Shown piece by piece: positions 10,553-20,775 of a DNA stretch of 64,000 nt. Both the position numbers and the translations under genes were made by a program. The notes beneath the pieces were generated by a model. It was not told the origin of the DNA. It worked only from the letters and a program-made list of their open reading frames with translations, and ran no database searches. The stretch comes from Termitomyces sp. T153. Lineage: Eukaryota > Basidiomycota > Agaricomycetes > Agaricales > Lyophyllaceae. Each line of letters opens with the position of its first letter. The stretch's first letter is position 1. The stretch is taken from contig JACKQL020000109.1 of NCBI GenBank assembly GCA_018296165.2, forward strand, positions 93,980 to 157,979, written 5' to 3'.

Positions 10553-11469
10553 GAAATGGACCAAGTTTTGTCCTGCGTTGCCGAAGGGGAAGGGGGCGTC
10601 CTCGGCAGTGGTTTGGGGGAAGCATCGAGCCTCCCTGCCCTTGGGGGCGGGACCCACCAAGAGGCCACGTGGGTGCGAGTCATCGGCGGGGCCTCCGGAG
10701 TCTTCCCTTTTTTCTCCTACCCCAGGCATTCCCTCGGAACGGTCGTCGAGTCCCCCCACGCCTATTCCTTCGATCATGTTTCTTTGCAAGCAGGTGGAGG
10801 CTTTGACGACGTCGTTGGCAGTATGGGAGGGTGAGCTCCGACGGGCAAGGGAGGATCATGACGTGGCGCAGACAGAGAAAGAAGCGATGGAGCGGGAGAG
10901 GAACACTTCGGTGCACGTGGCGACAGAGCAAGCGTTAGAGGTGCGGGGCTTGCGGGAGTGCCTGATGCAGATGGAGGGGCAGCCCATGGGGGAGGCGGAG
11001 GGGCAGGGACGAGCTCTGGAGGGGGATGGGCTGTGGGTGGAGCTGGAGGCGGCGAGGCGGAGGGAGGACTGGTTGGCCAACGAGGCCACTTCGGGGCACA
11101 TGGGAATCCTTTGTGAGTTGTCTCCCGTTCCTCCGTTCGTTACTGACAGTTCATTTTCTGGGTTTAGGCTGGGTGCAGGAGCATCGGGTCCTCTTGGACG
11201 GTGCCTCCACAGCGTTTGCGTCGATTCAGGACGGGTTGATGCAGGGGTCTGCAGTTCAGCCTCCAGAGTTGCAGCAGGGGATGGCACGATTGGAGAGGTT
11301 GTTGGTGGGGCATTGGCGACGCAATGCAGTGGCCCCGGGGTCGTGGTGGGAGGTGGCGGCTGATGCGGGGGAGGTGCTGCTGGGGTTGGCGGAGGTCTTA
11401 GCGGTGGTGTGGGCCCAGATGGAAGTTGACCTGGGGGTTGGGTTGCCGGGGGGTCCAGGGAGGGAGTGA
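10553..11469 (+). pseudogene. Antisense gene of outer family-1 element, main part
   Basis: Continuation of the gene begun at 4162. The central exon (10553-11112) encodes a basic GPTKRPRG segment and the long charged, heptad-rich stretch (CKQVEALTTSLAVWEGELRR onward). Intron 11113-11167 (GTGAGT...TTTAG) leads to the last exon 11168-11469 (WVQEHRVLLDGAS..., ending PGGPGRE). Splicing gives Cys at the junction where the inner copy gives Arg, a CGC-to-TGC change. The gene is split by the inner element, so it is not functional as it stands. Confidence 0.65.
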
Positions 11470-13986
11470 GATGGGTGCAGGCCTTGTTTCTTGTTGCTCT
11501 CGGACTTGCCGCCTCCCTCGCCTTGTTGTATATAATTTTTTTGTACGCGAACATGCCCTCTTCTTGGTCCCTGGGCGTGTGAAGTGAGGTTTTAGTTTGT
11601 ATGAGGGCGAAGTAAGCGAAACACGCAGGGGTGTGAGAGGGAGTTGAATCCCTAGTGAATCCAGAGGCGGGGATTACGCCCATCAGTGCCGACTGTGCTG
11701 GCTAGTCCCGGGGTTTGTCAGGACGGGGCAGGGCATCGCAGGGAGGGCTCCCGGGGTCTGGTGAGGGTGGTGGGAGTTCTCCGGTGGAGTTCCGTGGTGT
11801 TTCGGAGTGTTGTATTGCGTTTGATTCTCGGAATTTCTGACCAGGAGTGTAGGGGTTTTCTTTGGTCTGCAGCGGGAACATGCGCCGTGTTGGTATCAGA
11901 GGGCAGACCTTTGAATCTTTCACGGGTGTCCAGCGGTTCGGGGCTTTGATCTTCTTGGCCGTGCGGTTGGCAGGGGGGACAGAGGTCTTCCCAGGATCTG
12001 GCCCTTATGTCGGCGCTGGTGGCAAAGGTGGCGGGGCCCTCTTCATTGGTGGGGGTCGGTGGGGCGGGGTTCGTCCTCGCAGCATAGTTGGTCCGGGTCG
12101 GGGTCGTGTTTCGGAGTGTTGCATCTGTGGACGGGCATGTTTCGAGTGGTGCTTTGGTGTGCTCTGGAGTGTCGATGACCAAGGGGGCAGGATGCGGGGT
12201 GATCAGTCCTGACCAGTTCCTTTGGGGTCCGGGGCCGTAATTTGAGGTCCCGGATCATCTACATGACATTGCTTTCCTGACCAAAGGTAAGTCCCAAGAC
12301 GGACAGAGGGGTCTTACGTATTTCTGATACTTCCTCGAGTTCAGAGGTCTGGGGGTCGGTGGTTCCTTCATCAGGGAAGAAGTGGGTGGTCCCAGAGTCG
12401 ACACAAGGGTCACTCGGTGGGGGTATGTTGGTTGTTCACAGTTGTTGGGGCGGCAGGGAGGTCGGTCGTGGGGAGGCACTGGAGTGGGGCTCCCCGGGAG
12501 TCGTGGCAGGGTCGAGGCAACTCTTCATTTGTGTTCCGGAGCGGCCCGGAGATTGTTGCAAGTGTGGGGGTGGCAGTGGGGAGAGGCACCGCTCGCTTTT
12601 CTGGATGCTCCGATGATGTGGTCCCTGTTCGACGGACATATTCCGGCATAGGGGCAGGATCCGGAGCGGGTGGTGTTTTATGTCGTGGAGTTGGGGCTAC
12701 CAGGGCATCATTGTTGGGCTGGCGCCGTGGGTTCTCTTGATCAAATGTTGTGGTTGGAGCGGAGGCCCTGGAGTCGTGTCGCCAGGGTCTGGAGCTGTGT
12801 TGAAGAGTTCAGAGGGGGTCTGGGTCGGGCAGTTTTGGGCTGGCGCGGGGTTGTTTGGGTTGTCGAGCCAGGTGGGGGAGGTCCTTTGAGGATGTCGGAG
12901 CGTGTGCCCTTTGGGTCGTCAGGTTGCTTAAATGGCCGATCGTCGTTTTCTGGGTGGTGGTGGGGCTTCTCCCTCCCTTATATGAACATATCAGCAAATT
13001 TAGAGTACTTAGGGAACTACTTCGTATAGGGTCCTTTTTCCTATAGTTAGTTCGGGGTGGCTCCTATGCTGGGGATTCCTTCGTGGGAGGTAGCGGGGTC
13101 TGGTGGTGGAGTTTAGGTTCGGAGGTGGCATGCGGGGGGGGTTTGGCGTCCAGGGTCCTCATTGTCGGGGGCTCCGGATTGTGTGGGGAAGGGTGGTGAA
13201 ATAGCAGCGTGGTCCAGAGTTGTCCCTTGTCGGGAGTGGGGTGCCGTGGTTCTCCTTATTAACGTCTAGAGGCTCGGGGATGTCTTGGTCTTGTTCCTGG
13301 GTTGTCGGGGTCGGGTCGGGAGTGTCAGGGCCCCTTTATTTGTGGGGCGGAGGTGACGGTCGAGTCGGCCGAGGTCCAGAAGCAGGTTCTGGGGTTGGAG
13401 CGTAGCCTAGGTCTGGGGTTCTTGCTCTGTTGTTGGTGATTAGTCGCATCGGCCTTCGGGGTTGCTAGTGGTTTGGTGGATCCACAGGTGGGCTTCGGGG
13501 AAGCGCATTCTCAGCGGTCTCATCGTGGCTGGCAATCCTTCATGCAACGGGCAACTGTTTTGCGGCGGGTTGGCGTTATTGTTTGTCAGAGGGTTGTCGT
13601 GGTGCCGGAGACATTGTCGCTCATTTGGTCGGGTGGTCGCTGGGTTTTGGAATGCTGTTCTTTGGGTGACGTCGGGGTCAACTTTGTGCAAGAGAACGGA
13701 GTTGGCGGAGAGGGTAAGAGTGGGGTGGGAGATGATTTGACAGTTTGCACAAGGGGTTGGGGGTTGGGTGTGAGTTGGGGAGGGTGTCCATGGGGGGAGC
13801 CCTTGTATGAATGTAACCGGAGCGGAGGGGATGTTTGGTGTCGGATCCACAACTCAATGTGCCTCGGCAAATTGGGCAGGGCCGTACAAATCATAAGGGT
13901 TTCCAGGCATGGGTAGACCATAGACATCGGAGTTATTTGATCGTGTGTGTGGAGATAATGCGGGCATCATGGACAGGGTAAGGTAG
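11470..13986 (-). other. Interior of outer family-1 element
   Basis: Collinear with 5518-8060 of the inner copy in reverse orientation, with many CpG-type transitions and indels. At 12250-12330 it contains CATCTACATGACATTGCTTT, the uninterrupted version of the site into which the family-2 gypsy inserted in the third copy (52441/63710). No recognisable domains. Confidence 0.6.
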
Positions 13987-13999
13987 AGTCTTGATATTA
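13987..13999 (-). promoter_or_regulatory. Primer-binding site of outer element
   Basis: On the minus strand TAATATCAAGACT follows the 5' LTR end immediately. It is identical to the inner copy's site. Confidence 0.72.
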
Positions 14000-15371
14000 T
14001 GTCAGGTTCCGCTGACCTCAGGGGCTCAGCTGCACTGGGCGAGTCCTTACTAGGCGGGTGTGATCCCTTTGCACTGGTAACCAAACACTCAAAAACATCT
14101 GGGCACTGATGTCTTGTGCGGATAGTCGGTGGGATGTGATTCAGACAGATCCAGGAAGGTCCGGAGAAGTCAGGTTGCGAGGAAATGGGATGGTCTTGGC
14201 GGGGTTCAGGCAGAAGACCGTATGGGAGATTCATGGAAGCGAAGGAGTGGACGGCTGTGTGATCAATGGGAGCGGAGCCCGGGTTTGATGGGAGATCAAT
14301 TGGAGTTGATGGAGTCCAGGACCGAGCGAAGAGCAAGGTTTGGACCTGGTGAAAGAGTGTCGGGGTTCATGATCATAATCTCAGAGTTCGTGAGGTCGTT
14401 TAGGTTGATGAGGACTTGGGCACAATGGCCAGACGGAGTCACCGAGACAGCGTCAGACAAAATGGAATGGGGTTGATATGGAACAAGAGCAGATTCGAGT
14501 GGAGATACAAAACAATAACGAGAACAATAACGAAATGGAGACGAGACAAGACCGGGAGACTGAGATAAGACCGGGAGACTGAGAGTAAGGGGAACAAGAC
14601 ACAAAACACAAAACACAAAACACAAAAAGGAAACAATCAGACCATAGTTAACATTAAGCAATATCAAGACTAGAGTACGAAGAGCTACTCGACGGCTTAT
14701 ATACTGACTACCAGAGAACTTTGGGGTACGTCAGCTGCGGTGGCGGGGCTTGGCAGAGCTCAACAGAGTGGGTGGGTGTCAGTTGCGATCGAGGATCGGG
14801 CCGCACTGATATGTTGATGGGATCATTTGGGGAATGCAGGTCGCCCTGAGGTTGTCGTGATACTCCGGAATAGGTCGGAGGAACCAGGGTGTTGAGTTGA
14901 TGATGGGTACTCGACGGCTTATATACTGACTACTGGAGAACTTCGGGGTACGTCGGCTGCGGCGGCGGGGCTTGGCGGAGCTCAACGGAGTGGGCGGGTG
15001 TCAGTTGCGATCAAGGATCGGGCCACGCTGATACATTGATGGGATCATTTGGGGAACGCAGGTCGCCCCGAGGTTGTTGTGATACTCCGGAATAGGTCGG
15101 AGGAACCAGGGTGTTGAGTTGATGATGGGTGGCAAAGATCGGGAACAGTGGGGGTGGTTCTCGGGGTTTGGGAGACCCAGGGTAAGTGTCAGTGGCTGCG
15201 GGTAAGGCACCGAAGTTGGCCAGGGGGCCGTCGGAGTTAGCCGGGGAGGCGTCGGAGTTAGCCAAAATAGGCGCGGGGCATGGGCAGAAGTTCGGCGGAG
15301 CGTCGGGGGTTTTTTTGGGGGTTCGGGGGTTGATGGACAATGTGCGGGGGTTCAGGGGACGGGTCGTGACA
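14000..15371 (-). repeat. Family-1 5' LTR of outer element, with promoter duplication
   Basis: 1372 bp: the 1150 bp of its partner plus a 222-bp tandem duplication (14686-14907 and 14908-15129). The duplicated block includes the TATA box, so this LTR has two TATATAAG boxes 222 bp apart. Only one is followed by the AGTCTTGATATT start sequence. Confidence 0.88.
14686..15129 (-). repeat. 222-bp tandem duplication of LTR promoter region
   Basis: Both units start TACTCGACGGCTTATATACT and run to GATGATGGG. They differ by a few transitions, so the duplication is not brand new. It is absent from the partner LTR at 2799-3948. Confidence 0.85.
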
Positions 15372-15376
15372 ACTAG
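15372..15376. repeat. Target-site duplication ACTAG (right) of outer family-1 element
   Basis: Matches 2794-2798. Confidence 0.9.
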
Positions 15377-15640
15377 TTCTCCCTGTCTACAGTCTTGTCC
15401 CTGCTCCCACTGTCACTATGCCTGCCCCCACTGTCAAACCTGAGCCTGCCAATCATGTTGCTACCTCTGCTATTGTTAGTGCCCTTGAGTGCTTGGAAGC
15501 TTTGCTTAGCACTGGTGCCACTAACTGTCCCCATGCCTTCTCTGATGAGTGTCACTTCTGTGGTGAAACTGGTCACACCATGGTCTGTAGTCACTGCTTC
15601 CAGCTAGAGCTCTACATCCAGCAAGGCAAGTGTTGTTGAG
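15377..15640 (+). pseudogene. Gypsy (family-2-like) gag remnant with zinc knuckle
   Basis: Resumes the gag frame interrupted at 2798. It encodes a Pro/Val-rich linker, a SALECLEALL segment (family-2 Gag: STLERLEALL) and the knuckle CHFCGETGHTMVC (C-x2-C-x4-H-x3-C), which binds packaged RNA in retroelement Gag proteins. It ends at a TGA soon after. In the full-length family-2 copy the last Cys of this motif is replaced by Trp, so this remnant keeps a better knuckle although it is broken. Confidence 0.75.
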
Positions 15641-15659
15641 GATTGCTGTGATTGTAATG

Positions 15660-15864
15660 GGTGTCTGGAGCATGTATGAGGGTTGGGATGAATTGCTTTC
15701 TGATGATGAAGATGAAGATAGTTTTGAGATGAACATTGAGCTTGATTCTGATTAAAGAGATTGAATATGTTTATTTACATGCCATAAAATACATTCTATG
15801 CTACAAGCTATGGCTTAGGTGGTGGTATGAGCCAGGGCCAGGCCAAAGCCGGGAAACATCACTA
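15660..15864 (+). mobile_element. 3' end fragment of a hAT element
   Basis: It shares with the hAT element at 24559-25441 the acidic C-terminus of the transposase (GWDELLSDDEDEDSFEMNIE ending in DSD-stop), the AT-rich downstream sequence, the AGCCAGG/CCAAAGCC repeats and the terminal ACATCACTA. The left part is missing, apparently fused to gag sequence near 15640-15660. Confidence 0.65.
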
Positions 15865-16657
15865 CTACCATCACTGATCCATAGTGGTACAAGAAGCATA
15901 TTTACAAATATAGTAATATGTTTTTACCTTCAAACAGGCCTCATATGCGGCCCTATAACAACCTCTCTCATACCTCGTAATCCTCAATCACCCAAAGATT
16001 TTGGCTTCCACCATTTGCTATGGGTTGTGAAAGCTTTGACTGTATCTGTATGTGTGATGATCTCACTCTTGCTCCCTGTGACTGAAGAACATTGACGATG
16101 CCCCCTCCCATTGTATTAATGCGCAAAGTACTCGATCTCGTTCGTTTACATGATATATGAAAATACGCCTCGTCATGGATGTAACAATTTGATACATGTA
16201 GGAAACAACACTTTTTGCACAACATATCCTTGCGCCTCGGCACCGAATGTGTTTGAAGTGCATCATCAGTACATTGACGTAGGTATGTCCTTGCCAAGCA
16301 CATATTCTGGGAAACAACTCTGTTGACTTTTTCTGACAGAGAAACAGCATGACAGCCTGTTCCAGTGCCAGCGTAACATTGTACACAGAGTTCATACATA
16401 CAGAGTGGGATGTGGATGATACGAGGATGTCAAGAGAAGAATATGTCAAGTATGATACAAGTATAATGAGGCCATGTCGAAAAAAAAACATCCCAGCAGG
16501 CGAGCGGGTAGTACTTACATTATTCTACATGGAGAAAAGTGTCAAGTAGAATACAAGCTCAAAGCTGAGGCCTTGACGGTAAAATGGTGACCAAGGCAGT
16601 ACATGCAGTACACGATGGTACATAGATGTCCAAGGGTCCAAAGGTATCATCATCCAC
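15865..16657. other. Low-copy DNA without a convincing gene
   Basis: Normal base composition with CpG present. Open frames are short and lack splice support. It probably includes the 3' flank of the small gene ending at 16658. Confidence 0.4.
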
Positions 16658-16920
16658 TCAATCGGTGGGGGTAGCGGCTTCCGACTTTGAATCATTTACA
16701 TCATTCTCGAGTGCCTCTTGCATCCGGCGAAGGTTTTCTAGGCCGCGATTGATGGCCAGGATAAACTCGGGCTATATATGTAGATCATTCAATCTAGAAA
16801 CGGAAGTAGGAGATTAGATGGACTCACGAGGACCGAGCGCAGTCGGAGGACCCGACGATGGTGTTCATTTTCTGGGTCAAAGACGAAAATGGACGACGAA
16901 CTGGGGTTCGCGGAGTCCAT
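16658..16920 (-). CDS. Small spliced gene, 68-residue charged helical protein
   Basis: Two exons: 16920-16828 (31 codons from ATG) and 16771-16658 (37 codons plus TGA), joined across a 56-nt intron (GTGAGT...ATATAG) in phase 0. A possible 5'-UTR intron (GTACGT...TTCTTAG) ends just before the ATG. The protein has a Ser-rich start, then FDPENEHHRRVLRLRSVLPE and a helical, coiled-coil-prone second half rich in Leu, Arg and Glu. There is no signal peptide or membrane segment. Size and pattern are like small structural subunits of larger complexes, but I recognise no family and assign no function. CpG is frequent, unlike in the surrounding repeats, which fits a living host gene. Confidence 0.55.
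16772..16827 (-). other. Intron of the 68-residue gene
   Basis: GTGAGT donor and ATATAG acceptor. An upstream TTTCTAG acceptor would give a stop within three codons, so the later one is chosen. Confidence 0.55.
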
Positions 16921-18561
16921 CTAAGAACAAAAGTGAGTAGATCGGTGTATAGTAAATTGTTGGGAAAAAAATCATGAAGAACGTACGGCAGGAGAGGAAG
17001 AGAGTTGGGGTCCTAACAACGCGCGCTACTCAGATCGGGAATGAAGGACACAAAAACCGAGAAACATACGTAAAAGTGGGGATAGTTGCCGAATGTGAAG
17101 ATTATGCCGTCGTATGGACCCGATATTGGTACGGAGGCGTTCCCCTGAGAGGATACCAGCAGACAAAGAAGGTAGGCGCAAGTCGACAGACTTGGGAGTA
17201 TTATCCCAGGGTAGAGGGATGGAGGCGAGAAAATGTCAAAGCTGCTTTTAGACCAATAAGTTTGAAAAAAATCAGTCTGATTGAGATTGTGTATTTATTT
17301 TTTTGCATACTTGATTCGGGTCACACGTTGCCGCGTCTCCCTGGCGTCTCCCTGAAAATTTATATCGATACTGAAAGTGCCAGCAGCAGATATTTTTTTC
17401 TCGATGCTGTCTTTCGTCTCCGTCTCCGAGTTGTCATCCTGCCTTCGTGTTACCGATTGTAGTGAACTTGTAAGAAGCTCCGTTTGGTACCCATTTAGCA
17501 TGATAGTCGTCTAAGATTATTCGAAGCTGGGTTTACATTTGACTTCTTTATTTCAGATGTGGGTTCATGAACAATGACACGAGGTGCAGCAGGTTCCCGT
17601 GGGGTCCGCAGTTCCCAGGCTACCAGAATTCGATACCTGAAATGAATCAAAGGTTATTTCCAGAAGTCAACAATTACGGAGGATGATTTTGAATGTTACC
17701 TCCCTATCCGGTCAGCGCCTTCTGCTGTTTCAGGTCATTTCTTGTTCGATATGACTGATCGCGGCTGACCCTTTCTGCGGCTGACCCTTTCTGTTGGAAA
17801 TGAACATTTGAGTTTCCAACTGGGTAGCTCAACACAAGGGACAGGACAGTTGCAATTGGGAGTATGTCCCTGGTCTGGTTATTTCAGGTCACTGGTCAAA
17901 TTCCCAATTTATCGAAAAAACGCTACTAATGTGCGTTGTGTGAACGAGTCGATCGAGGTCATCATCCTGGGCTTTTTTTCATGGTTTACGACGTGCTTGC
18001 GAGCCAAACAAATCCTTGTTGACTCAAAGAACTGGAACTTTTATGGGCTTTCCTTCAGCATCAATTGAGAAACTGCTACTTTGGCCTCGAGGGGCGTTCA
18101 CCTTTTGGTTGCACAACAATTTTTTGTCACGACCACGTGACCTGGCAAAACAAGTCACCCACTTTTCACCTTGATGTTTCTCCGTTGCGGACAAACGGAT
18201 ATTATATGCTGGGTGACTAGTGCATGTTTCTTTATTCAAGTTGTATCACAAACCGGTCAGAACCCAAAATTTGGGATCGTAACTCACCGTCAATTATCCC
18301 TCAAATTGAACAAGCAAATCTTGACAGCAAAGTACTAGAAAGCCGGAATATTTATAGCCTCAAGCTGCCTGAAAGCGGAAATATAAATGCACCGTTGTTT
18401 CTTTGTGAACAGTGCTGGCCTATATCTCTGAAGAGCTCCAGTCTGGCTCAATCTTGGAGTCTCGAGATACTGACGTGGCGCAGAGCCGAAATTTTCGGAA
18501 TCGATCGCTTTTACAAAAGTAGACCAAAAAGTAGACATTGTTCTTGAAATCTCTTCTTTCT
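16921..18561. other. Low-copy DNA, upstream region of two divergent genes
   Basis: It lies between the start of the minus-strand gene at 16920 and the plus-strand gene from 18562. A plus-strand open frame at 16974-17462 has no supporting features. Coding-like pieces at 18230-18540 on the plus strand may be upstream exons of the next gene, but they need frame changes near 18510-18560. Confidence 0.4.
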
Positions 18562-19263
18562 GAAGTGGAGATACACGACGTGTTATTGCAAGTCCAAGCG
18601 AGAAATGATCCTGCTCCGCGAAATTTGAAGCTATTCGTTGTTCTCGAGAAGGTAATGGGTAAGGCCAGCTCGAACTCAGACACCCTTTCACAGTTCCAAT
18701 TGTATGAGCAATATGACCTGTTCTTATAGACCAATATGTTGAACGAGTACCTTGCTGATGGCCAGAGCGAAGCTGTAAGCCTCCTGGAAGCCCAGACATC
18801 TCTGCACATCACATTCAACCATCTTGAAGGTACGACGTCGCTCTTTTGACTCTGGGGAGTTTATTAGGATTCAAGCAGGAATATCGCTCTCAGTTCATCT
18901 AGGTTAATTCGACATGTTCAGTGGGAAGAATACCACCCCATTGTTTTACCAACGTCTGATACTGCTTGGCTTGAGAGCCAACGTCCCCGTCGGAAGGTAA
19001 TGCTAGGAGCCAGCCAACTATAATAATCAAACTCGATTTCAGAAGGGACAGTCAACAGCAAGTATCTGCAGCTTGGGAAATGGGTCTTACCTTCTTCAAG
19101 ACAAAAAAAAACGATTATATCCATTATCCGCTAAAATTCCTCAGACAATCGAGCCATCTCCTCGATATCTATCAAGTAAGGCCCGTGATATTTGAAAGGA
19201 GCTTGGGAGTATTCGGGCATTCCATGCACATCAGTGCAAACCGGGAGATTGAAGGTCGAATAG
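18562..19263 (+). CDS. Multi-exon gene of unknown function, 5' end unresolved
   Basis: Five exons can be joined with consensus GT-AG introns and a continuous frame: 18562-18651, 18730-18774, 18868-18996, 19043-19175 and 19235-19263 (TAG). The introns are 46-93 nt. The first exon begins open at its left edge (EVEIHDVLLQVQARND...), so the start codon lies upstream and may be lost: the likely upstream piece at 18420-18530 (VLAYISEELQSGSILESRD) is in another frame. Other recognisable stretches are NLKLFVVLEK, RLIRHVQWEEYHPIVLP and GNGSYLLQDKKKRL. I recognise no domain. It is either a host gene with an unresolved 5' end or a recent pseudogene. Confidence 0.4.
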
Positions 19264-20060
19264 AATGGACGGATCCTCTCGTACGTCTGTTTAGCTTTCA
19301 AATTTTTTGACGCAAGATTAGGTGGTAAGAAATACATAATCTAGCCACCCCTGCCCTGCTGAAGAATTTTAGTATTTTTTTTTTGAAATCAAACGGCAGA
19401 TCGCATCAATAGATAGTTTCGGCGCCATCGTCCAGATGAGTTCGTTATTCTCCCTAGACGATACTTGCGAAACTTGACTCTTTGGATAGGACGTCGAAAG
19501 GAAATCCACAAGTTTATGCGATGTGGAATGGAGCAAGATTAATTCCGCGGATCGGCACCCATGCATCCGGTTTCTACATCCAGTCAGGCCGTCAACAGGA
19601 GCCTACAATTAGATCCGCCCGGGGTTTCATGGCAGTCTGATTAATGGCAGGTTTGTGGGCGAAATCTTGTGGGCGAAATCATCATGTCATTTTTCAAGGT
19701 CACTTTCGAGGGCGACCAAGAAACGGCGCCAGGAGGAGCTCGTTTTGCAAGGTCGGTTAATTGCAACTATTTTTCAAATCGATATCTGTCGTTAATGACG
19801 ATTGGCTTTGACTCAATCTTATGACTGGGTTGGCCCTTGACTAATCTGAGGAAGTCCTGCAAGAGAGTGCAAGAGAGCTAATCACCCTGAGGTTCATAAT
19901 CCTACGGCGAGGTCATGGTTATATCGTCTGATGACGCCATGGGTTAGTACTCTAGCTAAGCATAAGAGTGATTGAGCCTCATGGACGTATGCATACTAGC
20001 ATTGAGCGACCTGCAGAGTAAAAACTCCTTTCTGAAACCATCTCGCGACGCGTTCCAAAC
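19264..20060. other. Low-copy DNA, nothing convincing
   Basis: Short open frames only, including a minus-strand frame at 19369-19566 without start context or splice support. Confidence 0.4.
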
Positions 20061-20775
20061 ATGAAGAAAGTAAAAGAATCGGAATCGAGAAACACCATGG
20101 CTAGGGCTTCAATACATCTCGCGTTGTGTATCTTCGCCGCTCAGGTCATCCCATTTGTTGAGTTATGGCAGGATGAATTAGACAGGCCAGCGAGAATCAT
20201 GATGGCCGATCCTATCCGACGCCCTCAGAACTTATTAGCCCTGGAGAGAAGATATGGTAGTGCCTGTCGGTCAAATATATGAAAGATGGAAACTAAAAAC
20301 GTGAGCATAAACCACGTTTCGGTGAAGCCATACATTGAAGAATTTTTGTAGAGTTCGAAATCAGCCATTCACATCGAGGTGCCATGTTTGGACATATCGA
20401 GTGCCATGTTTGGAAGAATTCACGATCAATGCGGTCGCGATCTTGGAAGGAAAGCCTTACCATGAGGGCGAGCATTCAGCTATGCTCAAGTTTGGAGCTG
20501 GGCCCGAGGTTTGGGTAGTATTACTTGCATACTTTTGATACTAACACTGGTATAGTCCATCCGCTGAACATGACCGGATTCGAGGTTATTCCCAGTTCCA
20601 TTCATCCCCAGGAACGGGCGGGCCATTCCGAGAAATCAATCAACCACAAGTGGCCCGCGAAATGGATTCCCATGTTTAAATTCGACTCGGAGACAAACCG
20701 AAGACGGATAACCAATAAGCGCGTTCAACAGAAAACAGCCATGACATCCACTTTTTACTACGTGAGTCCCTGAGA
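20061..20775 (+). CDS. Possible spliced gene or relic, unknown product
   Basis: Three coding-like stretches on the plus strand lie close together. 20061-20260 starts with ATG and has a hydrophobic segment (SIHLALCIFAAQVIPFVEL). 20400-20515 contains NAVAILEGKPYHEGEHSAML. 20556-20760 contains FEVIPSSIHPQERAGHSEKS. Donors and acceptors exist between them, but I could not find one splicing pattern that keeps a single frame, so the model may be wrong or the gene broken. No family recognised. Confidence 0.25.

Larger units (their letters stand above)
2799..15371 (-). mobile_element. Outer family-1 LTR element (split by inner copy)
   Basis: A complete LTR element in minus orientation: 5' LTR 14000-15371, interior 10548-13999 plus 3949-4369, and 3' LTR 2799-3948. 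It is bounded by the 5-bp duplication ACTAG. Removing the nested element and one 5-bp duplication leaves about 6.39 kb. Orientation is set by three signals: TATATAAG in the LTR, a primer-binding site right after the 5' LTR, and a polypurine tract touching the 3' LTR. I see no protease, reverse transcriptase or integrase, so the copy would need enzymes from another element. It carries an antisense gene (pieces at 4162-4369 and 10553-11469). Confidence 0.9.

Noticed and set aside
10856..11683. 275-residue minus-strand frame in the outer element
   Set aside because: Reverse shadow of the antisense gene's exons, caused by high GC content.
2799..15371. Family 1 read in the orientation of its coiled-coil gene (gene as sense gag)
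   Set aside because: TATA box, primer-binding site and polypurine tract all point the other way, and the purine tract touches the LTR only in the chosen orientation.
16974..17462. 162-residue plus-strand open frame
   Set aside because: It covers the 5' region of the minus-strand small gene and has no start context, splice support or recognisable motif.
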